The notes below the pieces were generated by a model. It had not been told where the DNA came from. It ran no database searches and worked only from the letters and a program-made list of their open reading frames with translations. Made by a program: the position numbers and the translations under genes. From Sphaerosporella brunnea (Eukaryota > Ascomycota > Pezizomycetes > Pezizales > Pyronemataceae), in assembly GCA_008704415.1 (NCBI GenBank), contig VXIS01000181.1, positions 31,298 to 95,297 of the forward strand: a DNA stretch of 64,000 nucleotides, in the 5' to 3' direction. Each line of letters opens with the position of its first letter. Positions within the stretch are counted from its first letter, which is position 1. Positions 22,624-33,794 of this stretch are shown piece by piece.

Positions 22624-24757
22624 TTACCGAGCCACCTTTTTCTTCGTCGTCGCCGGGTTATTTCCAACCATTCCACGGTTGTTGGCGAGGAACTTCTGCC
22701 TGACTCTTCTTTTCTTCGTTGGCGTGATCGTTTCCGAAAGCCGGCCCTCCTTGCCCTTGTGATATCCCGCGGCACCGTATTGATTCGCGTGGAACTGCTT
22801 CTGTGAATGCTGAAACTGCCTCTTTCGGAACGCCGTGACGCTGACCTTATCCCATATGGAGAGCATGTCCGCATTGGTGTCGGGATTGGGCACGCATTCT
22901 TCTTCGTCCTCTTCACCGTCCTCCGCGCAATCATCGGACAGTCCGTCCGCAGCACCATTTCCACCTTCACTTGTACCATCTTCCGCCGAAGACAGGTCCA
23001 AGAAGTCACCAATCTGCAATCCAGTCTCAAACTCATCTACGTCGTAGTCTTCTTCGTTGAAGAGATCTGAGAACACATCGGGTCCGTCCGACATAAAGGG
23101 GTAGAATGCTTCCGGCGGGCCGAGAATGTCACTGCCGCTGAGCGCACCGCCTTCAATTCCGGTCAATCCAGTGAGGGTAGGGTCGAACTGCATGGGAGCC
23201 GTGGACTGCTCGCTTTCGCTCTCTGCTTCCAAAGGAATCCACTGTTCGGACGAAGTGCTGCCTGTCCTGCCGCTGACCGAAGAAAATTTGTACGCTTCCG
23301 GGATAAGGAAAGTCTGCTTGGTTCCCTCGATGACACAGATAGGACGAGAAGGGTCGGCGACCCAAGAGCAGAGTTCAGGGCCATCGCTGTTTGTATCGAT
23401 AATTTGAGGGCGAACAGCAGTGGTCGAGGACACGGATGCGCGACGCAACTTGGATGCGTGACGCGGGGTTGGCATGGGAAGGTCTTCTTCCTCGTCCGTG
23501 GTCTCTCCACCGTCGACTGCTATTAACGAACAAATTAGCACAATACACTGTTTAGCCAGCTAGGTGTGCCGTACTCTGCTCTTCCTCATCATCGTCAGTC
23601 TCTTCATCATCGGTAGCTTCGCCGCTATCGGATTCCACCGACGACGACGACGAAAAAAAGTATTTAACCAAATCGGCATCATCGTCATCAGTTCCTTCGC
23701 CCCATGCACCCTTGCCTTCGGTACTAACGAGATGCTTGAGAGTCGCGTTGTTCATCTCAAAGAAGGGGCTCAGGTTTGCAACTTCGTCTTCGGAGCTTTC
23801 ATCCGACTCATTTTCCCCTGAAGGAGATGATGCGCTGGACTGGATAATGCGCCCTTGCTCGGAAATGGATGCGCGGGGAGTAGCGTCGGGAGAGGCGCCG
23901 GGGGTTGGATGAGCAGGGAACAAGTCACCTTCGGACTCCGCGATGAAAGGATTCCAGTCAAAGGGGGATTGTAAGTCTTGCAGATCCTGCAGGTCGTCGA
24001 ACCGGTGGGGGTTGTTACACATAGCATCGAAAATTTCATTGTCCAGGTCCTGGAGCAACGCTGGGTCGAAAAGATCGATCTGGGCGGCAGGGGCAGCGAT
24101 GGGCGTATCGATTATACCAATCTCCCTGAGCAGCTCTTCGTCATTCTCAAACTCGCGCACGAGGGCCTCTTCCTCGAAATCGGTGATGTTGCCGTCATCG
24201 TCGTCATCGCAAGTCAGCCCACCGTCCTCCTCGTCCCCTTCGTCTTCCGTCTTCTCCTCATTGTAAGCGAGTATCCCCTGATCCGTGGCGGAGATACGCT
24301 TTTTGATCTTTTTTCGTGGGAACACCACATCGTCATCATCTTGAGCAGATGAGATATCGAACTCCAGGCCGTCAATCATAAACTGTTTTCCCAGTCCAGC
24401 CTCGTCGAACGTACGCTTCAAAGGCCCCGCCGCAGAGCTTTGAGAATCAGACATACTGGGGGTTGCTCTGGGGGGGCATGTGACATCCGTCTTTTCCGAG
24501 TCTTCTTCGTCCGCTTCGTCACTTTCGTCATCGTCGTCATCACCAGCACTCGATGTGCCGTCAGTTGTCCCATCGGTTCCGCCATTGACCAAACCCTTCC
24601 CGTTGCCATTGGGTCCGGACGATTCTCCTCCACGGAGGGCCTGCGGCTCGGCGGGCTGTTTGTCCACCAGAGAGTGGTGTGCAAGGCCAGCCTCTCGGGC
24701 GACGGCCAACGCCGAACGAGGCACCGCAGAGGTATGTTGTGCGGGTATTCGGGACAT
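22624..24757 (-). CDS. CRF1/IFH1-like acidic nuclear regulator, 692 aa
   Basis: Two exons, 24757-23575 and 23519-22624, joined over a 55-nt intron (GTACGG donor, AATAG acceptor). The total is 2079 nt, or 692 aa. The protein is extremely acidic with repeated Asp/Glu/Ser blocks in the first half and has a basic nuclear-type signal (FPRKKIKKR). Just after the splice it carries TVDGGETTDEEEDLPMPTP, later PELCSWVADPSRPICVIEG and KQTFLIP. This order resembles the CRF1/IFH1 domain of ribosomal-protein gene coactivators and corepressors that bind Fhl1. The C-terminus is basic (PTKKRRVRQKF, TTKKKVAR). The start is the first ATG (MSRIPAQHTS); upstream codons stay open but have no ATG. Family assignment is by motif memory, so it is moderate. 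Confidence 0.72.
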
Positions 24758-27700
24758 TTCGTTGGATATATCGACGAACGAAGCGTAATTCGGAGTGTGT
24801 GTGGATGAAGGTCGGACCCTGATTAATTTGATTGGGGCGGCTTCTCGCGGTAGAGGTCGAATTCGAAGATTCTCGTTTCGGCAGCAAAAAGCGTTTGTAG
24901 AGTGGCAGCACACTTTTTTTTTTTTTTTTTTTTTTTTTTTCGCCGGCGTCGGGTTTTTTCGTTGGATGCCCCCCGATCACAGGAAGATGTGCAAGCGGCT
25001 GCGGTTGCGGTTGCGTGTAGTAGAAGTAGGCTCGTAATCAAAGTAGGCTCGCAATCAAAGTAGGCTTCAATCTCTGCAATGTAGATGAGAGTGCCTTGGG
25101 AGTTTTGATTATCGTCGTCTTTGTCGCTTTTTGATCTTTGTCGAATCACTATCAGTTGGGTCGGCTGGAGGTCTTCTTTGGACAGAAGCACCTCCAGAGG
25201 GATTTACAACTGGATAGCGCTGGCCTGTGACATCTTTACGATTTGACGATAATTCTCTCTTGTATGGTGGGGGGTTGGAAGTGGGGATTGAAGGGGGTAG
25301 TTGAAGTTGATTTATCGGAGGAAGAAATGCTATCACAATGGGAGGAAGAGGGGAGTGGGGCGACACACTACTCTTAAAGAATTTTTCTAGGCTTCCAGGA
25401 ATATCAGGCTAGGCAAAGAAGTGCAGGAAAGCCAGAACAGCTGCCAAAGCCAACGACGCGAAGATTTGGCTCGGATACGGAAACGAAACTATCAGCGCGG
25501 CGAATTGATTCAATTCGAACGCGAGAAATGTTATACATGGGCATTGATGCGCTGGACGCAGGAGAACGACATGTGGCTGTAAATACAGTACAGCAACCAG
25601 CTGCTTCCCGCCCGCGATACTACAGCACGGTACCCGTGTTGCGTGCCGCTCTGTCGCTCACCCCCGCCGATGGAGATGGAAAAAGGCAGAACCGTGGGCC
25701 CTCCTCGTCCGCTGCTCCCTCAAGCTGGAGCTGCTATGGGCCGGTACACAGAGCTCGCGATCTACTGCTTCTCCAGCATCATGCTCTGCAGCTGGCTGGC
25801 CTGGCCACCGTCCGCTTGCTTCTCTTCGTCACCGGTACGGCCGTCATGCGGCAGCACAGCTATCTACCTCCTCCGGCCAGAGAGCAGCTCCGTCAATTGC
25901 TGCTGCTGCTGCTGCTGCTGCTGCTCTATTTCCGGAGCTGGCGGTAACGTTATTTCTGTGTCGTCGTTATGAGTCCACATGTGCCATCCTCTGGTCTGTG
26001 CCCCTCCAGCAAGCCTCTAGCGCAACGCATGACAAGTTACAGCTACATGTCACTCTCTCAGACTCAGTTATCAACCGATATCGACGATGACATTTCGCTT
26101 CCCTCCCACTTGGCGGTGGGGGGGTTGTGGTGGCACACACTCTCTCACCGCCCGAATCGCTACCCCGATACCCGCACTTTCTCAGCATCTCGTTTCGCTC
26201 GTCGTTCAGAGGACACGAGGCATGCTTCCCGTTTTCCTTCTTTCTTTTTTTTGTCGCAAGTAAAGTAGCTAACTAACTCTTTACAAGCGCCGTTGCTGCA
26301 CTGCAGCGATATGTATCTCCTCTGTGGGGCAAGGATTGATTTTTGGGGATGGGTGGTGGCAGGCAGGACCCTGACTCCCTTGAGCTTGCTGCTTGCTCTA
26401 TGACTGGTCGTGTCACGCACCGTCGAAGGAAAAAAAAAAAGTGGCTACTGCGAAATCGAGCATAGTGCCGAAGACAAAGAGAAATAAATTGCCCGGCACT
26501 TCTGGTAGGCCACGGCCCAGACCATGGAAACGAATTGATGACCAAGGCGTCCTTCTGTTTTCCCGGTCATAAAAACCTCCAACAGGCGCTGTCCGATGGC
26601 CGCGGCCGCCGCTCGATATAATTACCGCACCCATGTACATCCGGATTGGATCGAGGGAAGGAAACGAGAACGAAACGCAATCAATCTCTGCAGCTCGGCC
26701 TCCCAGATCGCTCATCGATGATTCGTCCCCAACGATCATGATCACCCCACAAGTTGCGCCTCGGTAGGATTTACATATTAAATCAACAAAACATAACATC
26801 AACCCCGCACGAACGCACTGCACGCACGAGATGGCCAGGCAGACAAACAGCGAGCCAGGCGGCAAAACAAAATCGCAATTTGCATGAACGACGGGAAATT
26901 TATGTCCAGGAACTCTGCACGTGCCAACTTTAGGAAGCTACTGGACGAAATCATCAGTCCAGTCCGCCCTACCTACCCCTCTCCCCCCGCTGGCCGCCGG
27001 TGATCATCCATCTCTCTTTCTACATACGGTGGCCGCGTGCGGTCGGTGGTGCCATGTGCTAGGACTAGGAGGGATAAAACCGGCGCCCATCTACTTCTGG
27101 GAGCTTACAGCCGTTACCAATACCTTTTAGTTACCCACGCGACGCAAGGCCACTGACGTCGTTCATTTTGAGCTCGGGAACTTGTTTAACTGTGTCTATC
27201 GCTTTCGGAAGCGATTGTGTAGAGCTTTTCCCAGGAAGACATCTCAATACGGACATTCCGTGCCTGACCATGATCATGGCCCCCGAGCCATCCATCGTGA
27301 CAATTAAAAATTACCAATTCCCCATCCCTGAGCCTGCCGTCATTCGTGTGCCTACCCTGTCAGAGACAATCAGCAACAGATCCTCGATCTTGAGTTTAAC
27401 TGGCGATTAAGTTTCGCAAAGTTTGGCATGCATGCGCTTGCAGCGTTCATCGGGCGTCACTCGCCGCTGCCGGCGGCGGATAGCGCGGGGCGGGGAAGTC
27501 TGGAACTTCCGCGGCGGGGAGGAGGTCTGGATGTAAGGGTCCCTAGCTTGCGTTGAGTTGGAGTGAGTCATGTAGGGTACCTAGTAACTTGGATTTACTG
27601 TGGATCTGTACAACAGGAATGGGCGGCTGTTTGTTGCTATAACATCTATGTATGGTACAGTATTCGGCCCCCCGCTTGGGTAATGCAGCGATGGGATTGT

Positions 27701-28299
27701 GGAACGGGATTGCACTGACAGCTAGGTACTCTGTTGTACATGTAGAAATCCCTTGGGCCTGTGTTGAGGCTACCCACTTTTCCATTTCATAAATACCTAG
27801 ATATCTAAAGGAGCGTAGTCACAAGGAAAATAGGCTCAGACAATGCAAAGAAAGTTTCCCCCCCCCCCCCCCAGCCTTTACATGAGTCATTGACAGTCAT
27901 TGACACAGGCACCGCCTCTGTGCAACGTTCAGTTGCGAGTTGTGTGTTGTTCCCCCGCTTTCCTCCGCCGCGAACAGGTGTTTGCGGGGCCGCTTGGACT
28001 ACCAGTAGATGTTGGCTGAGCTTGTGCAAGTAAACCGCTCTTTTTCCGACTGCATAGTTACAATTGGTAGGAGCGAGTGGCCAAGCGGTAGGCCTTGGAA
28101 GCGCATCTCCGTTGACGTCCACCTGGCCTACTTTGGATCTGTAGACGACGGCCGAGTGCTAGATTGTGAAACCACACCCTCAACACTCTGAAGGCTACCG
28201 GCTGTAGAGCCCGCAAGCGTACCTACTGTGACGCAAGCCGTTTCTCTCGATCTACAGTTAGAAAAGCGTCAGTCATGGGTTCTCACTCGATGAAGACGT

Positions 28300-28340
<41 letters not shown>
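24758..28340. other. Gene-poor region, about 3.6 kb
   Basis: No gene can be supported on either strand. Notable bases are a run of about 23 T at 24915-24940 in the CRF1-like promoter, a (ctg)n run at 25898-25923, and a 15-C run at 27858-27872. Open frames up to 150 codons are low-complexity or lack start and family support. Confidence 0.4.

Positions 28341-28341
<1 letters not shown>
28307..28341. repeat. (ac)n microsatellite
   Basis: A pure alternating ac array of about 17 units. It directly abuts the left target duplication of the LINE-like insertion that follows. Confidence 0.95.
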
Positions 28342-28345
<4 letters not shown>

Positions 28346-28528
28346 GAGAGCACAGTATGGGGAGCCCCAACAGACGGGTAAGACCGTGAGGACGGGATAC
28401 CAGGTTTCTTATGTCCGTCATAGGCCTTTGGCCTCACTCCGATTCGCAAGATAGGAGGCACCTGGGCTAACGTCCTTGTGTACGCTGTATGATTTAAAAC
28501 AAAACAAAACAAAAACGTTGAGAGCACA
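28341..28528 (+). mobile_element. Short LINE-like insertion with 14-bp target duplication
   Basis: The insert 28355-28514 (160 bp) is flanked by acgttgagagcaca at 28341-28354 and 28515-28528. It ends on the plus strand in ATGATTTAAAACAAAACAAA, a tail close to that of the other three LINE ends. Upstream of the tail the 3' UTR is diverged, although cagacggg and a GGCCnnnGGCC palindrome (aggcctttggcct) recall them. It is probably a second LINE subfamily. No coding part is left. Confidence 0.65.
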
Positions 28529-29063
28529 AAAAATGCCGCTGCTTTTCTTTAAACGCGGAAGGAAGTATGGCACAATACAGATATGTAGCCCTTGTAGCAT
28601 TTTTTGGTATAGATGACGGGCGGCAGAGGCAAAGTATATATTTAGAGCTGTCTGGACGATCACGATCCTAGGGGTAAAATTCCTAGGTGCTCCATACGAT
28701 GTACGAGTATTTATACAGGTTAGATGATGGTGATGTAGCATTACCTAGATGGAGGAATTTTTTTTTTCCAATAGCCAAGATTCCGCTCTGGATAACATAC
28801 AGGTTACCCCGCCTGCCGTTTGGTTTTTTTTTTTTGTTTTCCTGGGCCCGGGGCGATGTGCAGATCAGAGGATAGGGTGCAAACGGAAGAAACAACTTGT
28901 CAACTTAGCGACGGAGAATCGGAGAGATTTGTTTCATGGAGGGGGGGGGGGGGGGGGGGCGGGGGGATGCTCCCCCTCAGTAATTTATACCTCCAGCTAC
29001 CCCACCACAAACACATCCACAGCCATAATTCAGCCACACAACAAAAGCAAGCAAGCAAGGGTA
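28529..29063. other. Spacer with 19-G run
   Basis: No gene is seen. A run of 19 G at 28941-28959, followed by cgggggg, lies downstream of the small minus-strand frame. Confidence 0.45.
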
Positions 29064-29408
29064 TCATTCCATCCCGCTCCCACCACCACTACTCCAAGAG
29101 CTCGAGCTCGAGCCCCGCCTCGAGCTCCTCGCACTCACCCCCTCGCCGATATGCGGCGGATCAGTCAGGATCGCACCCCTGGCCACATCAGCGCCCATCC
29201 CCCTGCGCCAACTCGACATATCGTACCCATCCTCGGCGGGCATGGCTTCGCCCACACGGTGGTGGTGGTGGTGGTGGTGGAACTCGTGCACGAGCATGTA
29301 CACGGCCCACTGCAGGCGGTGGGTCAATTCGCTGTCGAGATGTACGTGCGAGAGGCCGTGGGTCTCGGCCCAGGTGAGGCGGGAGAAGGGCGGGGGTTTG
29401 GTTTGCAT
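29064..29408 (-). CDS. Possible small His-rich protein, 114 aa
   Basis: An uninterrupted frame starts MQTKPPPFSRLTWAETHGLS, contains a run of seven His (about residues 44-50), then GEAMPAEDGYDMSSW and a Ser/Gly-rich end. Composition before and after the His run looks like real protein, and C/G-ending codons dominate. I do not recognise a family. A further exon may lie upstream (RKWVLSNPQFAVLYQ, ending at a GTGGGT donor near 29506), and gatataaaaagc at about 29595 could be a TATA box, in which case that part is leader. The call is tentative. Confidence 0.4.
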   Translation of the reverse strand: MQTKPPPFSRLTWAETHGLSHVHLDSELTHRLQWAVYMLVHEFHHHHHHHRVGEAMPAEDGYDMSSWRRGMGADVARGAILTDPPHIGEGVSARSSRRGSSSSSWSSGGGSGME

Positions 29409-32127
29409 GAGTTTTTTTTTTCTTCCGGCTGGCTTTAGCAGGTGTTTGTTTGTTTGGTAACTATCCTCGGGGTGGTGGGGGGAGGGAGGCAGGGAAGGTA
29501 CCCACCTGGTACAACACGGCAAACTGGGGGTTAGAAAGCACCCATTTGCGCGCTCTTGAACTGCGGCTGCGTATCCGGAATTGTCGGCGCTTTTTATATC
29601 GGCTGTTGCAAGCGTCACATGGGTTCACATTGCTGAGTGTCCCGACTGCAACCGACGGGCAAGCGGATGTCACGCGAGCTCCTCCTCCTGCAGGTATTTA
29701 GGAGAATGTTGGAGGTTCGAGACTTTTTTCTTTTTTGCGCTTTTTTTTTTATTGGGAAGATAGATAGGGAATTGTTGCGCAGGCTCGGGTATCGTGCACC
29801 TGTGCTTGTTCCCCATTTCTTGCGAAGCTTAGAGCTACCCCTGCAGCTGTCGCACTATCAGGTACGTAGCTTTTTGTGTTCGAGACGTGAAAAGCATACA
29901 TACAATACATGTATGTAAATTTTAAAAGTCGATATCGCGCTTGCCTGTGTGTGCGCAGAAAAAAAAGAAGAAGAAAAAAGAAACAGAAAAAAGGAAAAAA
30001 CAGAAAATTTGTGCGCTTGCGGCGCACGCACTGCTATTATTGTGATTGTGAGGAGTGATGAGGAGAGAGGTTGGTACAAGACTTCGGGCTAGTAGAATAT
30101 CACGGTTTTGATTGCGCATGCGCAGCTACCTCAGAGTTGAAGATTTTAGATCGAGCGCCAAAATCAAACTTTTAGAGTGCATTTGCGGTGCACGGAATCC
30201 AGCCAAAAAAAAATTAGAAAAATGAACGCATCTGTTCGAGTGCGCCGCAGTGAAGCACTTGTTCGGGTCGATGTCGACCTCTAGCCCGCTAATCAGCTGA
30301 ACAGTTATCAACGGTTTCCGGTTTCAGAACGTTGAGCACCACCTACAACTTCTTCAAGTTACTGCACTACACCACCGCTTATACCGCGAATCAACCCTCA
30401 CGGTATTCCTCATTTTCGATGACATTTTTCGGTTTTATGCTGGGTTGGAATAAGTTTCCACCCTCGTCAAATTCAGATCCGGTAACAGTCTGAAGGTACA
30501 CTTTTGTCTGTCGAGATTGTGTTTGAGAGATGGAAAGCCGATCCTATGAGGCTTAAACGGATCTGAGGTTGCTTTTGAAGAGTTGACTGGCCCCGGTCGA
30601 CAATGCTGAGGAAGCTGGAAGCCTTATACGTTCAAGTTTAAGAGGATCTGGGATCACCTCTGGCGAGAACGTCGCATTTGAAGAGTTAATCGAACTCCCG
30701 AAAACACCCCATGGGAGCAAAGGTGGAGTATTAGGGAGTGGGGCGGGGGCGGGGGGACCTTTTCTTTTCTTTTCTTGCATGAGGGTAAGGAACCTTCTTT
30801 TCAAGGCCTTCAGTGGCTCTGGTTCTTGAGGCTGATAATGATTGCTAGCAGAGAGAGGAAGAGAAGAAAACAATCTAATCGGTAAAGCGTCGACTGTTGA
30901 CGATGCTCTGCACGAGATGTGGGTAGACATAGAGAGGCTGGAGATGGAATGTCTCAGATGCTTTGCAAGTTAGCGGAAATCAAAGATCTTGACCACGACA
31001 TCAGTTGTGGCTGAAAGCGGCTGGCTTTAACCAGTCCAGATCCGATCTCGTCGCACATGCATAAACCACGATGCACGTTCATGTCAACCGTATCGTCTGG
31101 GTCTTAAGCAACGCGGGCCGAAGGGGTGGGGGTGTTGCCAAGCTATCAAAAAGTTAATTTCTAAAGACTCGCGCGCGGGCGATGCTGTATCTAATTTTTA
31201 TTTACAGCAGCAGAACCAGTGCCGTCCATCGCCCATAGTAAACTCCCTCGGGGTATCCAAATACCTCAGGATCTCGATCTTCTTTCGGCACCGGGTGCTT
31301 TTCACAGGGGCATCGCGCCGTATCTTCCGGTGTTTGTCCGTTACCGGCACCATTTTTGGACCGTACCGGGGAGCCTGCTCAGGATGCCGCTCACCAGCCG
31401 CGCCCCGCCTTTTGGTCATCATTAAAGTCGTGTGCAAACCCAAATTGTGACTGCGACGTCCAATCCTATCAATAGAAAACCCTCGACACCCGCAACCTTA
31501 CCACCCCCACCCGCGTTGTTTAAGACCCAAACGATACGGTAGTAGAGTAGTCCTCTTTTAAACGGACTTGGCGCATGCCTCTTAAGCAACCACCAACCCA
31601 CCCGAACCCAACTCCTCCCGTCGGTGCGCAAGTCATCTCATCATAGCAAGCAAACAACACCACCGTCATGGACCAAACTCTTCTCATGGCGGCCTTCTTC
31701 TGCGGCCTGACTTTGTTAGTTATCCCCGCAAGCCGACGATCGTCCTCCAAACTCGTGGCCTGGACGGCGGACAAGCTTCGATTACGCGTCCACCGCTCTG
31801 ACGTTGGACGGTCACCCCGTGGTTCGCCGAAACTTTAGAGGCCACGGAACCATCCTACCACTAACCCCACATCAACCCCCCCCCAGCTCTTGCACCCCTG
31901 AAAGGCCTACAGCGTACTCAACTTCTCCGTCTTGCACGCCTGCGCCCTTCTGACAGCGCGAAAATTATACCGTTGGTGCGGGGTGCCGAACAAGGCGCGA
32001 TGGAAGAAGGGTGCTGGCGGACATTCTTTGGTCGCGATGCCTTCCACGAACTCTGGCCTCGTGCTCCTGAGATGGAGGCACCTGAATCCACCCGATCTGC
32101 AATAAGTCTGATATCTACTGTTTGTAG
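29409..32127. other. Gene-poor region before the kinase-like frame
   Basis: No firm gene. A frame on the minus strand at 30553-30930 is Pro-rich and unsupported. The stretch 31904-32127 on the plus strand reads well (RTQLLRLARLRPSD, GCWRTFFGRDAFHELWPR) and may be the 5' exon of the kinase-like gene. Its frame differs by one base from the downstream exon, and a matching donor is unclear. Confidence 0.4.
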
Positions 32128-32760
32128 GTCCTTCCACAATCTCTTCGCCTTCTGGGGCGCCTCCGCAAAAGCCCCGACTCCACGGAAGGTCACCATCGTC
32201 TCTCCGCTCTGGACTGGCATGAGGCAATCGCAGCTCTTCCTGGTCTGCTCCGAAAACTTCCGTCCAGCTTCCTCGTCGCGAAAATCTACGACCCTTATTT
32301 TTTCAATGCCGAAGACGCCATCGTGACGCACCCAGTCATATTCACGAAGATCCTCTACGAGACTGAAGTTTCCGTCTTCCGCCACATTCAGCAACAGCAT
32401 CGTCGGCTTCCGGTTCCTCAATTCTACGGATCATTCGAAGCGCAGCTGCCGCAGGACGGACGCCCTGTCTATGTTGTCTTGATGGAATACATTCCAGGAT
32501 GTACACTGAGCAAGCTCCCGCAGAATGATGTGCACATGAGGAAGCGCATCCTGTCCGCCGCAATCAAGGCGGACCAGGCGTTGCTACAGGCAGGGATCCT
32601 GCAAGCAGATTTAGCAGGTAGGAACTTTATATTGCGCACCGATGGGGAAGTCGTGATGGTGGATTTTGCAGTTGCGGGTCTGTCGGATGACGGGGGAAGC
32701 GTGAAGGTAGACTTGGTGAAGAGGTGGGCGAATAATCAGGATTTTTGCTGGTTAGGATAG
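32128..32760 (+). CDS. Protein-kinase-like fragment, divergent catalytic motifs
   Basis: This exon follows a good acceptor (branch-like ctgatatctac, then tttgtag) and stays open for 210 codons to TAG. It reads FLVAKIYDPYFFNAED, ETEVSVFRHIQQQ, PVPQFYGSFEAQLP, VVLMEYIPGCTLSKL, then QADLAGRNFIL and VMVDFAVAG. This matches the fungal kinase-like/aminoglycoside-phosphotransferase-like fold: Lys and Glu of the N-lobe, a catalytic-loop relative (D..GRN) and a DFG relative. The catalytic loop lacks HRD and DFG is DFA. The real 5' end is uncertain. An upstream open stretch (31904-32120) could join through an intron with donor near 31973. It may be a gene or a recent pseudogene. Confidence 0.5.
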   Translation, partial: VLPQSLRLLGRLRKSPDSTEGHHRLSALDWHEAIAALPGLLRKLPSSFLVAKIYDPYFFNAEDAIVTHPVIFTKILYETEVSVFRHIQQQHRRLPVPQFYGSFEAQLPQDGRPVYVVLMEYIPGCTLSKLPQNDVHMRKRILSAAIKADQALLQAGILQADLAGRNFILRTDGEVVMVDFAVAGLSDDGGSVKVDLVKRWANNQDFCWLG

Positions 32761-33794
32761 ATCCCGAGCAGATACGAAGGCGGGGACCCTGAGGGTGAGA
32801 TCGCGGCTTGTTTAGAGATGGATGGGGGGAGGTGAAATTCACGGGCCATGCATCTGGTTGCAAAATGTGCAAACTTTGCACACACAGAACTGCTTAACCT
32901 CAATAATACCTAATTCCTTGCTTGGTATCAGACGCAATGCATGGCTGCATCGAAAACTCCCGTCCGCTGTCGAAAACCCGGAGCCGTGCTGCGTGATCAA
33001 CGGCTTGGACTTGCATCGATGCATCACCGTTTGCCCGTCATCAACCGGCACTCGGTTACCTTCGACACTGACTAATGCTCGGCATAACTCACTCTGCTGT
33101 GGCCAACAATTGGACGGAACGGGAGATTGGCGAGTGCGCGTTTTCGCCAATCGGATAGATCGAACTTCGCCATTCCAAAGGCAACAACACAACAACCGTA
33201 TCGGAAAGTCGGCAACGATGGTGTGTCAGGCTGCGTGTTGTTGATGTTTTCTGTTTATGTTTTGCTTTGCGGCTGGGAACGTGATCTCGTGTTGTTTTGA
33301 TTTGATTGTGCACGCGTGCCATCCAGAGTGGTGATTCCCGCCGCTGAAACCTGTTTACGTGCAGACCGACCTATTTTTGGTGGGCTGGATGTGCCCGCCG
33401 TCTCGTCGGGAGCGGCCTTTCCGACAGCAGTGGCGCCTGGTTGCTCCAGCAACGCTGCTTGTTGATGATATGAGCCTTCACAGCCATCCACTCATCCAAC
33501 ACGCCGGCTGGTTCCTGCCGCTAACTACTGCAGCCTGCCCCCCCCCCCCCCCCCAAATCTGAACTCCCAGCGCTTCCCACAGACCTTCCCCTAACAAAAT
33601 CTCCCCAATCGCCAATCGCCCTCTCTCGCTCTCAGACATCACCTCCTCCCCCCCACCCCCACTAATCGAACTTGGTGCTGCAAATAATATTGACATCTGC
33701 AAAGAATCCCCAGCCTCCCCACTTTCTGTTTACATTGCGACCACTTTTTGGATAGCGCTTCTCTCAATTGTTTCATTGTTTCTCCTCCCCAACA
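32761..33794. other. Chitin synthase upstream region
   Basis: No gene is seen. It contains a 17-C run at 33538-33554 about 240 bases before the chitin synthase ATG, and a pyrimidine-rich zone at 33620-33790 typical of a fungal leader. Confidence 0.5.

Noticed and set aside
24758..24913. Upstream extension of the CRF1-like frame to 24913
   Set aside because: The codon at 24913 is GTG, not ATG, and sits at the edge of a long T run; the first ATG at 24757 is the more likely start.
25528..25972. Overlapping frames over the (ctg)n run
   Set aside because: Leu/Cys runs are artefacts of the trinucleotide repeat; no other support.
28079..28145. tRNA-like string gagcgagtggccaagcggta near 28079
   Set aside because: It resembles the D arm of a class II tRNA, but no anticodon stem, T arm (GTTCRA) or matching acceptor strand follows.
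28300..28345. CRISPR-like or regulatory meaning of the (ac)n array
   Set aside because: It is a simple microsatellite without spacers.
30553..30930. Pro-rich 125-codon minus-strand frame
   Set aside because: Some codon bias, but no start context, splice partner or recognisable domain.
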